Part shown: one piece after another, positions 1 through 6,300 of the stretch | Layout of the letters: each line of letters begins with the position of its first letter | Numbering within the stretch: the first letter of the stretch is position 1 | Assembly: GCA_021160845.1 (NCBI GenBank) | Contig: JAGHBT010000222.1 | Coordinates: 1 to 7,075, forward strand | DNA: 7,075 bases | From: a bacterium | Lineage (GTDB): Bacteria > Krumholzibacteriota > Krumholzibacteriia > Krumholzibacteriales > WJIX01 | Direction: 5' to 3' | The notes under the pieces: model-generated | The model's database searches: none | What the model was told of the DNA's origin: nothing | The model's input: the letters and a program-made list of their open reading frames with translations, nothing else | Made by a program: the position numbers and the translations under genes

Positions 1-629
1 TAGATATACAGATCCTGAGCCCTTCCCGCCCTGTATCTCTTCCATGTACGGAATTCACGTGATTTTATATTGTAGGCTATCCTTTTTCCATCGGGAGAAA
101 GGGACGCCGGACCACCCTCGGGAAGCTGAAGCGCCTCTTCAAGACCGGGTTTCTCAGGATCTATAATATAGTACCTGCCGACTCTCTTTCCGAAAGGAGT
201 ACGGTTGCACCTCACGAGTATCTTACCGTCCGGAGTCCAGTCGAGAATCATATAGTCATATCCCCCTCTGGGTGGCATAGCACCAACATCAGGGTAAAAG
301 GTAAGCCTCTCAGGGACTCCACCCTCATAGGGAATAGTGTAAACCTGTCTTGTACCCGCATATTCCCCCGAAAACGCGATCGTGTTTCCATCGGGGGATA
401 TTCTCGGGAAAAGCTCGAGACCTTCGGCAAATGAGGTTACCCTCCTCGCCCTCCCACCTTCAACAGATACCGTCCATATATCCCCTGCGTACACAAAAAC
501 AACTTTGTCACCCATTATATGCGGGTAACGAAGCAGCCGTGCTTCTTCACACGCCGTTTTCTCCGGAAGAAGAGAAACAACCAAGACAAAAACGGCCGCC
601 AAAACGAAAATTCTTTGAAACAAGCGCAT
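1..629 (-). CDS. Tricorn-like protease (S41 family), N-terminal part, runs off the left edge
   Basis: Only the first 209 codons are inside the window, and no stop is reached. A hydrophobic export signal spans about residues 4-20. Cleavage may fall near TAC-EEA (residues 25-30); a Cys sits there, but the residues before it make a poor lipobox. From residue 31 the protein reads as a PD40/TolB-like beta-propeller, with 'SPDG' blade motifs at 78-81 and 178-181 and a 'TPDG' at 132-135. The stretch REFRTWKRYR (191-200), followed by GRAQDLYI, is characteristic of bacterial tricorn protease homologues. These are normally about 1,000 residues long, with two propellers, a PDZ domain and a C-terminal S41 serine protease core. 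By homology it would be a periplasmic protease degrading oligopeptides; the catalytic part is not visible. The ATG at 629 is preceded by AAAGGAGG at good spacing. A stand-alone PD40 protein is the alternative, but the motif makes this unlikely. Confidence 0.85.
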   Translation of the reverse strand, partial: MRLFQRIFVLAAVFVLVVSLLPEKTACEEARLLRYPHIMGDKVVFVYAGDIWTVSVEGGRARRVTSFAEGLELFPRISPDGNTIAFSGEYAGTRQVYTIPYEGGVPERLTFYPDVGAMPPRGGYDYMILDWTPDGKILVRCNRTPFGKRVGRYYIIDPEKPGLEEALQLPEGGPASLSPDGKRIAYNIKSREFRTWKRYRAGRAQDLYI

Positions 630-658
630 TCGTCCTCCTTTTTTTAAATTCAGCGGGA

Positions 659-687
659 ATATTACCACAGGAGGGTTCCTGAGTCGA
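659..687 (-). promoter_or_regulatory. Putative sigma70 promoter of the tricorn-like gene
   Basis: On the minus strand TCGACT (682-687) is followed after 17 bp by TAATAT (659-664), with TGG just before it giving an extended -10. The start site would lie about 30 bp upstream of the ATG at 629. The spacer contains a small palindrome, CAGGA-GGGT-TCCTG (668-681), that could bind a regulator. This is a motif-level call only. Confidence 0.4.
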
Positions 688-719
688 GAAAATTCTGGGA
701 AAAACTTTAACTTATATAT

Positions 720-2498
720 TTACTGAGCAAGACTTTTTCTAATTGAAAAAAAGAGAAGAATAAATGTAACAATCGTTACCGAAAGCAAAATTATTCCTAT
801 CCCACTACTCCCCAGGAGGAGATTACCTGTTCCAACAAGAGCCGTATTGAGAGCGATTATACCGAGAATTATCTTGATAGCCGTTCGTTTGGCGTTCCCG
901 GAACTCTCTATTTCGGGGAACCGCTCCCGCACTCTTTTCCAACCGGGGCCTCCAGGTCTTACCCTCCTCCAGAATCTCGCGAGGTGCTCTTCATCGACGG
1001 GGCGCGTGAGAAATGTGACAGAAACCCATACCGGGATAGAAACAGCAACGGTAAGAGCTGTGGAATAAGGAAATCTCAAAAATGCCTTCCCGGCAAAAAC
1101 CGGCATAACGGAAAGGAGCTTAAATGTCACAGTACAAAACAAGGCTGCTACCATAGCGGCGATTTCCGACCAGGCGTTTACCCTCCACCAGTACCAGCGC
1201 GCGATATAAACCGAGCCTATACCGGCTGTCACCGATATTATAAACTTCCAGGCAAAAGAAATATCCTTTATTGTAAAGGAAACAAGAGCGCCTAAAACAG
1301 CCAGAATAACTATTATAACCCTTGCCGCCATAACATATTCCTTTTCACTTTTCGCACGCCATATAAAACGCCTGAGAAAATCATTTACTAGAAGTGAAGA
1401 CCCCCAGTTCAGCTGAGTATCTACCGTGGACATAAAAGCCGCAAAAAAAGAAGCGATCATGATTCCGAAAATACCTGGGGGAAGCATGGTCTTCATCATC
1501 ATCGGATAGTAGGTCTCAGGATCATCAATCGCTCCAAAAAAGGCCATTCCGCAAAGCCCCACCACAATCCAGGGCCAGGGCCTGAGACAAATATGCGCAA
1601 TACTGAACCAGAGGTAGCCCAGGGCTGAATGTCGTTCATCCTTAGCGGCAAATAGCCTCTGCGACAGATAGCCACCTCCATCTATATTATAGGAAGCCCA
1701 CCATACTACAAGAATTAGAATTAAAAACTCCACAAATGGGTTCGCGACGTTCAATCCGGAAACTTTCGGAATAATCCGAAGCACCTTGCCGGGATCAAAT
1801 CCACCACCTACGAGTCCTTCCCTTATACCCGCTATACCCCCAACCTTTACATAGGAGATTACCGCGAGATATATCGATCCCCCCATAGCAAAAATAAACT
1901 GCAGAAAATCGGTCATAACGACTCCCCACAACCCTGAAAGCACAGTGTAAGTAACGGCTATCAAAAAAAGCAGGAGAACAACAACAACCTCGGCTTTAAT
2001 TCCGAGCAACATCGCACCCTCATCCCAACCCATCACCGTAACCACGATCTTTGCCATCGCCTTCATTACCCAAGCTATTATCAGCACATTCTGAAGCAAA
2101 CCGAACCAGATAGCCTTGTATCCTCTAAGCCCTGCAGCCACTTTTCCATCATATCTGAACTCAATTAATTCCGCGTCCGTCGTTATCCCAGCTCTCCTCC
2201 ATAATTTTGAAAACAGAAAAACCGCCACAATACCGCCTATTCCCCACTGCCACCACATCCAGTTCTCAAATATTCCACCCCTCGCAATCAACCCCGACAC
2301 AACAAGAGGAGTATCTGCGGCGAATGTAGTCGCGACCATAGATGTGCCAATTATCCACCAGGGTAAAGACCGTCCTGAAACAAAAAATTCCTCAGTGTTC
2401 CTGGAAGCCCTTTTGGAGAGAAAAACACCGATACTAAATATGAGAATCAGATATAGTGCGATAAACAATATATCCACAGGCGAAAACGCTCCGAACAT
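720..2498 (-). CDS. Sodium:solute symporter (SSS/SLC5 family)
   Basis: A 592-residue, strongly hydrophobic protein with about 15 predicted membrane spans belongs to the SSS family (PutP, vSGLT), which couples inward Na+ flow to uptake of small solutes across the inner membrane. Family marks are the N-terminal span followed by 'EEFFVSGRSLPWW' (36-48), the first core helix TSMVATTFAADTP (52-64), and AAFMSTVDTQLN (353-364), where S357-T358 match the Ser/Thr pair that ligates Na+ in PutP. After the core, a charged loop (about 500-540) is followed by two extra spans (about 541-586). The substrate cannot be read from sequence. The frame extends upstream to a TTG at 2543, but the ATG at 2498 is preferred: AAGGGAG lies 4 bp before it, and the residues after it match the family N-terminus. 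The tricorn-like gene starts 90 bp downstream on the same strand, so a role in peptide or amino-acid uptake is possible but inferred only. Confidence 0.9.
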   Translation of the reverse strand: MFGAFSPVDILFIALYLILIFSIGVFLSKRASRNTEEFFVSGRSLPWWIIGTSMVATTFAADTPLVVSGLIARGGIFENWMWWQWGIGGIVAVFLFSKLWRRAGITTDAELIEFRYDGKVAAGLRGYKAIWFGLLQNVLIIAWVMKAMAKIVVTVMGWDEGAMLLGIKAEVVVVLLLFLIAVTYTVLSGLWGVVMTDFLQFIFAMGGSIYLAVISYVKVGGIAGIREGLVGGGFDPGKVLRIIPKVSGLNVANPFVEFLILILVVWWASYNIDGGGYLSQRLFAAKDERHSALGYLWFSIAHICLRPWPWIVVGLCGMAFFGAIDDPETYYPMMMKTMLPPGIFGIMIASFFAAFMSTVDTQLNWGSSLLVNDFLRRFIWRAKSEKEYVMAARVIIVILAVLGALVSFTIKDISFAWKFIISVTAGIGSVYIARWYWWRVNAWSEIAAMVAALFCTVTFKLLSVMPVFAGKAFLRFPYSTALTVAVSIPVWVSVTFLTRPVDEEHLARFWRRVRPGGPGWKRVRERFPEIESSGNAKRTAIKIILGIIALNTALVGTGNLLLGSSGIGIILLSVTIVTFILLFFSIRKSLAQ

Positions 2499-2544
2499 AC
2501 AACTCCCTTTTTGAAACAGAGGGTTTAATAGAGAAACATTCAAA

Positions 2545-2688
2545 GGAGAAACACCTTACTTAATCCCAGGAAGTAAGGCATTTCCATATTAGGTGAAATG
2601 AAAAAAGCAAGGTGTCTCTTTATTAACTTTTATGTCGCCACCAAGGTATGCAGTTACGCCTGGTAAAAAGAAATCAGCAATGTGTCTC
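2545..2688. repeat. Three copies of a short repeat in an intergenic gap (REP-like or mobile-element remnant)
   Basis: AGCAAGGTGTCTC (2606-2618) recurs 70 bp later as AGCAATGTGTCTC (2676-2688). An inverted copy, AGAAACACCTTACTT, lies near 2547-2561 and matches the complement of the first at 13 of 15 positions. The inverted copy overlaps a local hairpin, CCTTACTT (2554-2561) with AAGTAAGG (2571-2578), loop 9 nt. The cluster fills most of the gap between the beta-barrel gene and the symporter gene. It could be a REP-like element, the decayed end of an insertion sequence, or part of a termination region. There is no T-run positioned like an intrinsic terminator. Confidence 0.4.
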
Positions 2689-2699
2689 TATTTATAACA

Positions 2700-3497
2700 C
2701 TAGAACGACAGTTTTAGTCCGACAATAAATCCGTATCCGGTCAAGTCGAGAGTACCTTCGTCATATTTGTCCTTGTCCACCGCGTCCCATGGGCCATAGG
2801 CAGGTACGGTAACAGTGCTCCCTTGAATTTCAACTTCCACTTCATCGTCAGAAATAAGGAAAACATCCACTTTGTTTCCGTCGATATCTGTACCTGTCCC
2901 CTTAAAGCCCTTTATTTTCGCCCATCTACCCTGCACACCGACCTGGAGGGAAAGCATAGGAGCAATGGAAAACTCGAGTCCTGCGCCACCGTGAAGGCCA
3001 AATCCCGTCTTTGTAAGATCGGTGCTCTCCCAACCCGCACCCAACTGATCCATATTTACTGAAAATGTCAGTTTTGAGTAGTACATTCCCGCTCCGGCAT
3101 ATACATAGGGTTTTACAGGCATCAGAGGAATAGAAGGCTTAAAGTAAGCCGTAACCGTCATCGGATACGCCTTCACATCGTGTTGAAAGTTCCCAATAAG
3201 ATCGGAAGACAATTCCGCGCTGCCGTAGATCATCCCTACACCAAACCCTACCGTCATCATGGGAAGTGGAGAATATATAACCTCCCCCTGAACCTCCGGA
3301 ACCCAGCTTAAATTTTCAAGTTCAATACCAAAAGGAACAAGATCTTTATTAACAGTTTCTATAAAATCATTATAATCTCCATAAGCGATATGGCTAAGCC
3401 CAACATTTAGCCTGACTCCGGTATCCGAAACTGCAGGCGCACTGATTACCATACTGATAAAAACCATTATTCCCACGAACCTATACCAATTCTTCAT
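2700..3497 (-). CDS. Outer-membrane beta-barrel protein, function unknown
   Basis: A 265-residue protein with a Sec signal (MKNWYRF then a hydrophobic run, cleavage probably after SAPA, residue 22). The rest is made of alternating, aromatic- and Gly-rich strands such as KPYVYAGAGMYYSKLTF (129-145), GFGLHGGAGLEFSI (165-178) and MLSLQVGVQGRWAKI (181-195). It ends in GYGFIVGLKLSF with a C-terminal Phe, the usual signal for the outer-membrane assembly machinery. This fits the small 'outer membrane protein beta-barrel' class (OmpA/OmpW-like, 8-10 strands). An acidic, hydrophilic insertion (about 200-248) would be a long surface loop near the last strand. The start is clear: AAGGAGG stands 4 bp before the ATG. 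Nothing in sequence or context gives a ligand. It lies 79 bp after ktrA and could be partly co-transcribed with it. Confidence 0.8.
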   Translation of the reverse strand: MKNWYRFVGIMVFISMVISAPAVSDTGVRLNVGLSHIAYGDYNDFIETVNKDLVPFGIELENLSWVPEVQGEVIYSPLPMMTVGFGVGMIYGSAELSSDLIGNFQHDVKAYPMTVTAYFKPSIPLMPVKPYVYAGAGMYYSKLTFSVNMDQLGAGWESTDLTKTGFGLHGGAGLEFSIAPMLSLQVGVQGRWAKIKGFKGTGTDIDGNKVDVFLISDDEVEVEIQGSTVTVPAYGPWDAVDKDKYDEGTLDLTGYGFIVGLKLSF

Positions 3498-3518
3498 GCT
3501 ACCTCCTTCTTGTTTACT

Positions 3519-3548
3519 ATAAAACTATCTTAGCGTTTTCTTTTTCAA
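3519..3548 (-). promoter_or_regulatory. Weak candidate promoter for the beta-barrel gene
   Basis: Minus-strand TTGAAA (3543-3548) is followed after 18 bp by TTTTAT, then AGT. The -35 is decent and the -10 is poor. The 79-bp gap after ktrA leaves room for a separate promoter, but read-through from ktrBA is equally possible. Confidence 0.25.
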
Positions 3549-3576
3549 CCCCTATCTTCGCTTAGAAACAAACCTC

Positions 3577-4245
3577 CTATTTATCTTTATTGACATCTCT
3601 TAACTTGCCGATATTTTCCTCTGAACCTACTACAAGCAGTGTATCGGTTGGTTTAATTATATACTCCGATGACGGCACAAAAAAGGATTTCCCGGGCAAC
3701 TCTCTTTTAATACCAATTACATTTATATTAAATTTTGTTCGCAGTTCAAGCTTCGCAAGACTCTTGCCAATAAATGGCTCGTCCGGCGCAATCTGCGCGG
3801 CCATATAGTCATCAGCCATCGGGAAATATTCAAGCATGTTTGGATGCGAGAGATTTCTCGCCACTTTAATGGCAATATCGTGTTCGGGATATACCACATC
3901 GCTGGCGCCAAGCCTCTTTAGAATCTTCCCATGATCTTCATCCGCCGCCTTCACAACTATTCTTTTTACCCCCATTTCATTAAGATAGAGAGTCACAAGA
4001 GTCGCCGCACTGGGATTGCCCCCCATACACACAACAACAGCGTCCATCTCTTCAAGGCCAAAGGTCTCTATAATCTCCTTCTGAGTAGCATCTCCGGTAA
4101 TGGCCTGCGAGCAGCATGAACGCACCTTTTGCACCTTTTCTTCATTCAGGTCGATAGCAATAACATCATGCCCCTCTTCAAAGAGGGCTTTTGTTATATT
4201 ATACCCAAATTTCCCAAGACCTATTATAGCAAATTTCTCCGCCAT
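3577..4245 (-). CDS. ktrA: Ktr/Trk K+ uptake regulatory subunit (RCK domain protein)
   Basis: A 222-residue cytoplasmic protein forming the gating ring of a K+ uptake channel. The N-terminal Rossmann fold (RCK_N/TrkA-N, about 4-120) has the nucleotide-binding GLGKFG (9-14), acidic D32 at the end of strand 2 and GDAT (51-54). The RCK_C/TrkA-C domain (about 138-219) contains the typical 'IGKSLAKLELR' and 'PTDTLLVVGS' segments. A single RCK_N/RCK_C unit of this length is KtrA-like; E. coli TrkA has two units. KtrA-type rings bind ATP or ADP and are further tuned by c-di-AMP in some bacteria; whether that applies here cannot be seen. The ATG at 4245 is preceded by AAAGGGA. ktrB ends 33 bp upstream on the same strand, so the two are almost certainly co-transcribed. 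An AGGAGG overlaps the stop region (3572-3578) but no convincing gene follows it. Confidence 0.93.
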   Translation of the reverse strand: MAEKFAIIGLGKFGYNITKALFEEGHDVIAIDLNEEKVQKVRSCCSQAITGDATQKEIIETFGLEEMDAVVVCMGGNPSAATLVTLYLNEMGVKRIVVKAADEDHGKILKRLGASDVVYPEHDIAIKVARNLSHPNMLEYFPMADDYMAAQIAPDEPFIGKSLAKLELRTKFNINVIGIKRELPGKSFFVPSSEYIIKPTDTLLVVGSEENIGKLRDVNKDK

Positions 4246-4278
4246 CGTTATCCCTTTCTTAATTCGTGGCTATTAATT

Positions 4279-5667
4279 TTACCCGATCATAACCCTTTCT
4301 TCGGCATATTTGTATGATGATTTCTTCTTTCTGGTAACCACATAAGCAATAGTCAGCAACCCTACACGCCCGAGAAACATCAAAATAATAATAACGAACT
4401 TGCCGGATATTGAAAGTGATGATGTTACACCCATAGAGAGACCTACGGTAGCAAAAGCTGAAACGGCTTCAAACAAATATGTTAAAAAATACTCCCTTAT
4501 GCTTTCATCCGGCCCTCCTTGAGTTACAAGGAGTATCAACAAACCTGCCGCTACGGTAAGAACCGCGAGAATAAAGATAGCAAGCACTCTCGAAACAGTC
4601 TCCTCGGGGAGGGTGCGTTTCCAGTATGAAACAGAGTCCATTCCCTTAATTTTACTTTTCATTATCGCGAAAAAAACCGCCAGCGATGTTGTCTTGATAC
4701 CGCCGCCACAAGAACCCGGGCTCGCTCCGATAAACATAAGCATTAATATTATAAAGAGAGTTGCTGCTCCGAGCGAAGGAACATTAAGTGTATTGAACCC
4801 GGCCGTCCTTGTCGTTACCGATTGAAAGAACGACGCAAGTATCTTTCCGCTTACTGAAAGCTCCGCGAGGCCGGTGTTTCTTTCAAGTAAATATATCAAT
4901 AGAGCGCCGGAGAAAACCAGAAAAGCTGTTGTAGCCAATACCATCCTCGTATGGAGAGAAAATATAAATCTCTTTCCCGATTTTCTGCATTTGAACCTTG
5001 TGATAAATTCGTAAATAACCGGAAATCCAAGTCCCCCAATCACGATAAGCAACATTACTACAATATTCAGAAGCCAGTTGCTATTATATACCATAAAACT
5101 GGTAGTAAAAAGGGAAAAACCAGCATTACAGAAGGCTGATACGGAATGAAATAAACCTGCGAAGAGAGCCGCGCCTACTCCCATCTCCCCATTCCAGTGA
5201 ATATACAGCAAAATCGCGCCTATAGCCTCGGCAATAAAAGTAAAGAGGATTATCGATTTTATAAGCTCTCCAACCTCCCTGATCGGCGCTGCCGTAAATG
5301 CCTCGTTTATCGCCCATCTGCCTTTGATTCCAAGCCTCCGGCCGAGAAACAAAAACAAAAAAACCGAGAAGGTCATAACACCCAACCCACCAAGTTGAAT
5401 TAAAACAAGAATAACCAATTTCCCAAAAATCGTAAATTGTGCTCCGGTATCAACAACAATCAAGCCCGTTACACAGATCGCCGATGTAGCCGTGAATAGA
5501 GCATCAACAAAAGGTAACCGCCCGGAGACAGATGCCTGCGGAAGTGAAAGTAGAATCATACCAAGCAGGGCCGCCGATAAATAACTTAATATTATAAGAT
5601 AAGCGGGGTGAACTCGCTGCAGTAATCTCCTCTTATCCTTTTTACTGTTTTTGTAAAACATCCGCAC
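4279..5667 (-). CDS. ktrB: Ktr/Trk-type K+ uptake channel subunit (TrkH/KtrB family)
   Basis: A 462-residue inner-membrane protein of the superfamily of K+ transporters, the ion-conducting partner of KtrA. All four pore-loop repeats are recognisable and each keeps its filter glycine: TSAICVTGL (G68), SAFCNAGF (G183), TTRTAGF (G290) and SAFATVGL (G409). The flexible gate loop of the third repeat is GASPGSCGGGIKTT (314-327). The last core helix carries FLGRVGLLT (431-439) with the conserved Arg434. Length and the separate single-RCK partner fit KtrB better than the longer TrkH. A basic N-terminus (residues 6-18) should lie in the cytoplasm. The start is uncertain: GTG at 5667 or ATG at 5661, neither with a strong Shine-Dalgarno. 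No residue looks damaged. The gene heads a ktrBA operon; the sequence upstream holds a promoter candidate overlapped by palindromes. Confidence 0.93.
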   Translation of the reverse strand: MRMFYKNSKKDKRRLLQRVHPAYLIILSYLSAALLGMILLSLPQASVSGRLPFVDALFTATSAICVTGLIVVDTGAQFTIFGKLVILVLIQLGGLGVMTFSVFLFLFLGRRLGIKGRWAINEAFTAAPIREVGELIKSIILFTFIAEAIGAILLYIHWNGEMGVGAALFAGLFHSVSAFCNAGFSLFTTSFMVYNSNWLLNIVVMLLIVIGGLGFPVIYEFITRFKCRKSGKRFIFSLHTRMVLATTAFLVFSGALLIYLLERNTGLAELSVSGKILASFFQSVTTRTAGFNTLNVPSLGAATLFIILMLMFIGASPGSCGGGIKTTSLAVFFAIMKSKIKGMDSVSYWKRTLPEETVSRVLAIFILAVLTVAAGLLILLVTQGGPDESIREYFLTYLFEAVSAFATVGLSMGVTSSLSISGKFVIIILMFLGRVGLLTIAYVVTRKKKSSYKYAEERVMIG

Positions 5668-5693
5668 CCGTTTCTTATACTACGGTTTTTGCT

Positions 5694-5760
5694 CTATCAT
5701 CTTCAAAAGACTATACGCGTATATTAAAAGCAAGTACAACAAAAATAGTCAAGATGATAG
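5694..5760. promoter_or_regulatory. Inverted repeat and palindrome around the putative ktrB promoter (possible operator)
   Basis: CTATCATCTT (5694-5703) and AAGATGATAG (5751-5760) form a perfect 10-bp inverted repeat. Inside it GACTAT (5709-5714) pairs with ATAGTC (5745-5750), giving 16 matched positions interrupted by 5 bases on one side. The centre-left also holds the perfect 12-bp palindrome TATACGCGTATA (5712-5723). The outer arm overlaps the candidate -35 and the palindrome lies at the expected start site, which is how repressor operators are often placed. The bound protein is unknown. Confidence 0.45.
5723..5752 (-). promoter_or_regulatory. Putative sigma70 promoter of ktrBA
   Basis: On the minus strand TTGACT (5747-5752) is followed after an 18-bp spacer by TTTAAT (5723-5728). 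The predicted start near 5716 leaves a leader of about 50 nt before the ktrB start. The position immediately upstream of the operon and the near-consensus -35 support it; the -10 is moderate. Confidence 0.45.
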
Positions 5761-5785
5761 TTCATCTGACTCTTATCACATACCC

Positions 5786-5960
5786 TTCAATCTGTATTTC
5801 ATCTCGTATCATTAGACCTGCTTCTTATCGCTTCTTATTCAATCCGTATTTTGTCTCGTATTCTTAGACCTGCTTCTTATAGCTTTCTTCTTCAATCTGC
5901 ATTTTGTCTCGTATCCTTGGATTTTTCTCTGATCACATATCCTTTGATTTGTCTCCGTTT
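5786..5960. repeat. Degenerate 52-53 bp tandem repeat, about 3.5 copies
   Basis: Units begin at 5786, 5838, 5891 and, poorly conserved, at about 5943, so the spacing is 52, 53 and 52 bp. Each unit starts TTCAATC or similar, continues with ATTTNRTCTCGTAT, and units 1 and 2 share TTAGACCTGCTTCTTAT. A partial unit tail precedes the first copy: CTTATCACATACC (about 5771-5783) resembles the end of unit 3, ATCACATATCC. The plus strand is pyrimidine-rich. Periods that are not multiples of three argue against a coding repeat. Its role is unknown; it could be an array of protein-binding sites or a decayed repeat element. Confidence 0.75.
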
Positions 5961-6017
5961 TATTGTGAAATTAGCCTTAAAAAAACATAATTATTTCGAT
6001 TTTTTTTATTTTTTTCC

Positions 6018-6080
6018 TTGACAGGGTTTTTAACAACATTTCACTAATTTTAGCATTAGCAATCAAATACAGCTTATAAT
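6018..6080 (+). promoter_or_regulatory. Possible plus-strand promoter elements
   Basis: A perfect TTGACA (6018-6023) follows a T-rich tract, but its best -10 candidates are poor in sequence (TCACTA at 17 bp) or spacing (TAATTT at 21 bp). A separate perfect TATAAT (6075-6080) lacks a good -35. Either could drive a short transcript ending at the hairpins at 6103-6181. Confidence 0.3.
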
Positions 6081-6102
6081 AGCTCATATATTGCCACACT
6101 GC

Positions 6103-6140
6103 CGGTTTCTCTGCGGGCCCAACCCTGCAAAGCCGTTTTT
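6103..6140 (+). terminator. Terminator-like hairpin followed by TTTTT
   Basis: CGGTTT (6103-6108) pairs with AAGCCG (6130-6135), including one G-U. TGCGGG (6112-6117) pairs with CCTGCA (6124-6129), including one G-U. The stem is 12 bp with a 3-nt bulge and a 6-nt loop, followed by T5 (6136-6140). It looks like an intrinsic terminator on the plus strand, yet no plus-strand gene lies upstream in this gap. Confidence 0.5.
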
Positions 6141-6158
6141 GTCTTAAACTCCCGGGAT

Positions 6159-6181
6159 ATCGCTGTACGAGCGATTTTTTT
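6159..6181 (+). terminator. Rho-independent terminator
   Basis: ATCGCT (6159-6164) and AGCGAT (6170-6175) form a perfect 6-bp stem with loop GTACG, followed by a run of seven T (6175-6181). The T-run is on the plus-strand side only, so it would stop rightward transcription just before the promoter of the HNH-family gene. Confidence 0.6.
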
Positions 6182-6196
6182 CCTCTAAAAAAGGTG

Positions 6197-6205
6197 TGTT
6201 ATAAT
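6197..6205 (+). promoter_or_regulatory. Extended -10 promoter of the HNH-family gene
   Basis: TGTTATAAT fits the extended -10 consensus TGNTATAAT exactly, with TATAAT at 6200-6205. The -35 region is a T-rich tail of the terminator and is weak, as is common for extended -10 promoters. Start near 6212 would give a leader of about 88 nt. Confidence 0.5.
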
Positions 6206-6235
6206 AAATAAAAGGATTGGAACGGACAAAGTTAG

Positions 6236-6273
6236 TTTCACGGCTCTATCGTTAAAGCAAGAATGTCGTGAAA
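6236..6273 (+). promoter_or_regulatory. Inverted repeat in the leader of the HNH-family gene
   Basis: TTTCACG (6236-6242) pairs perfectly with CGTGAAA (6267-6273) around a 24-nt loop. It lies downstream of the predicted start site, so it could fold in RNA or act as a DNA-binding site. The Shine-Dalgarno GGGGAGG (6288-6294) is outside the stem and remains free. Confidence 0.3.
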
Positions 6274-6300
6274 AACATATTAACACCGGGGAGGATAGTG

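Larger units (their letters stand above)
5668..6300. other. 633-bp divergent intergenic region without a supported gene
   Basis: Reading from ktrB rightward, this gap holds a palindrome-flanked promoter candidate (5694-5760), a degenerate tandem repeat (5786-5960), an AT-rich tract (about 5965-6017) ending in TTGACA, two plus-strand terminator-like hairpins (6103-6181), and an extended -10 promoter and 5' leader for the rightward gene. A plus-strand frame stays open from about 5770 to 6020, but it lacks a good start and falls in the pyrimidine-rich repeats, so I do not call it. Confidence 0.7.

Noticed and set aside
350..682. A 110-codon plus-strand frame
   Set aside because: It lies antisense to the tricorn-like gene, which has a family match, a signal peptide and a Shine-Dalgarno. 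The antisense translation looks like nothing known.
2116..2514. A 132-codon plus-strand frame
   Set aside because: It is antisense to the symporter's N-terminal membrane segments, a typical shadow frame.
2499..2543. Upstream TTG start for the symporter, adding 15 residues
   Set aside because: There is no Shine-Dalgarno before the TTG, while the ATG at 2498 has AAGGGAG and begins where the family normally begins.
2627..2697. Short plus-strand peptide (MSPPRYAVTPGKKK...) as the decayed C-terminus of a transposase
   Set aside because: It is only about 20 codons long and I cannot match it to a specific transposase; the repeats are reported instead.
5786..5960. CRISPR array
   Set aside because: The units are contiguous and degenerate throughout, with no conserved repeat alternating with unique spacers and no cas gene nearby.
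5767..6022. An open plus-strand frame of about 84 codons through the tandem repeat region
   Set aside because: It has no ATG or GTG with a ribosome site, lies in pyrimidine-rich sequence where stops are rare by composition, and the repeat period (52-53 bp) shifts frame between units.
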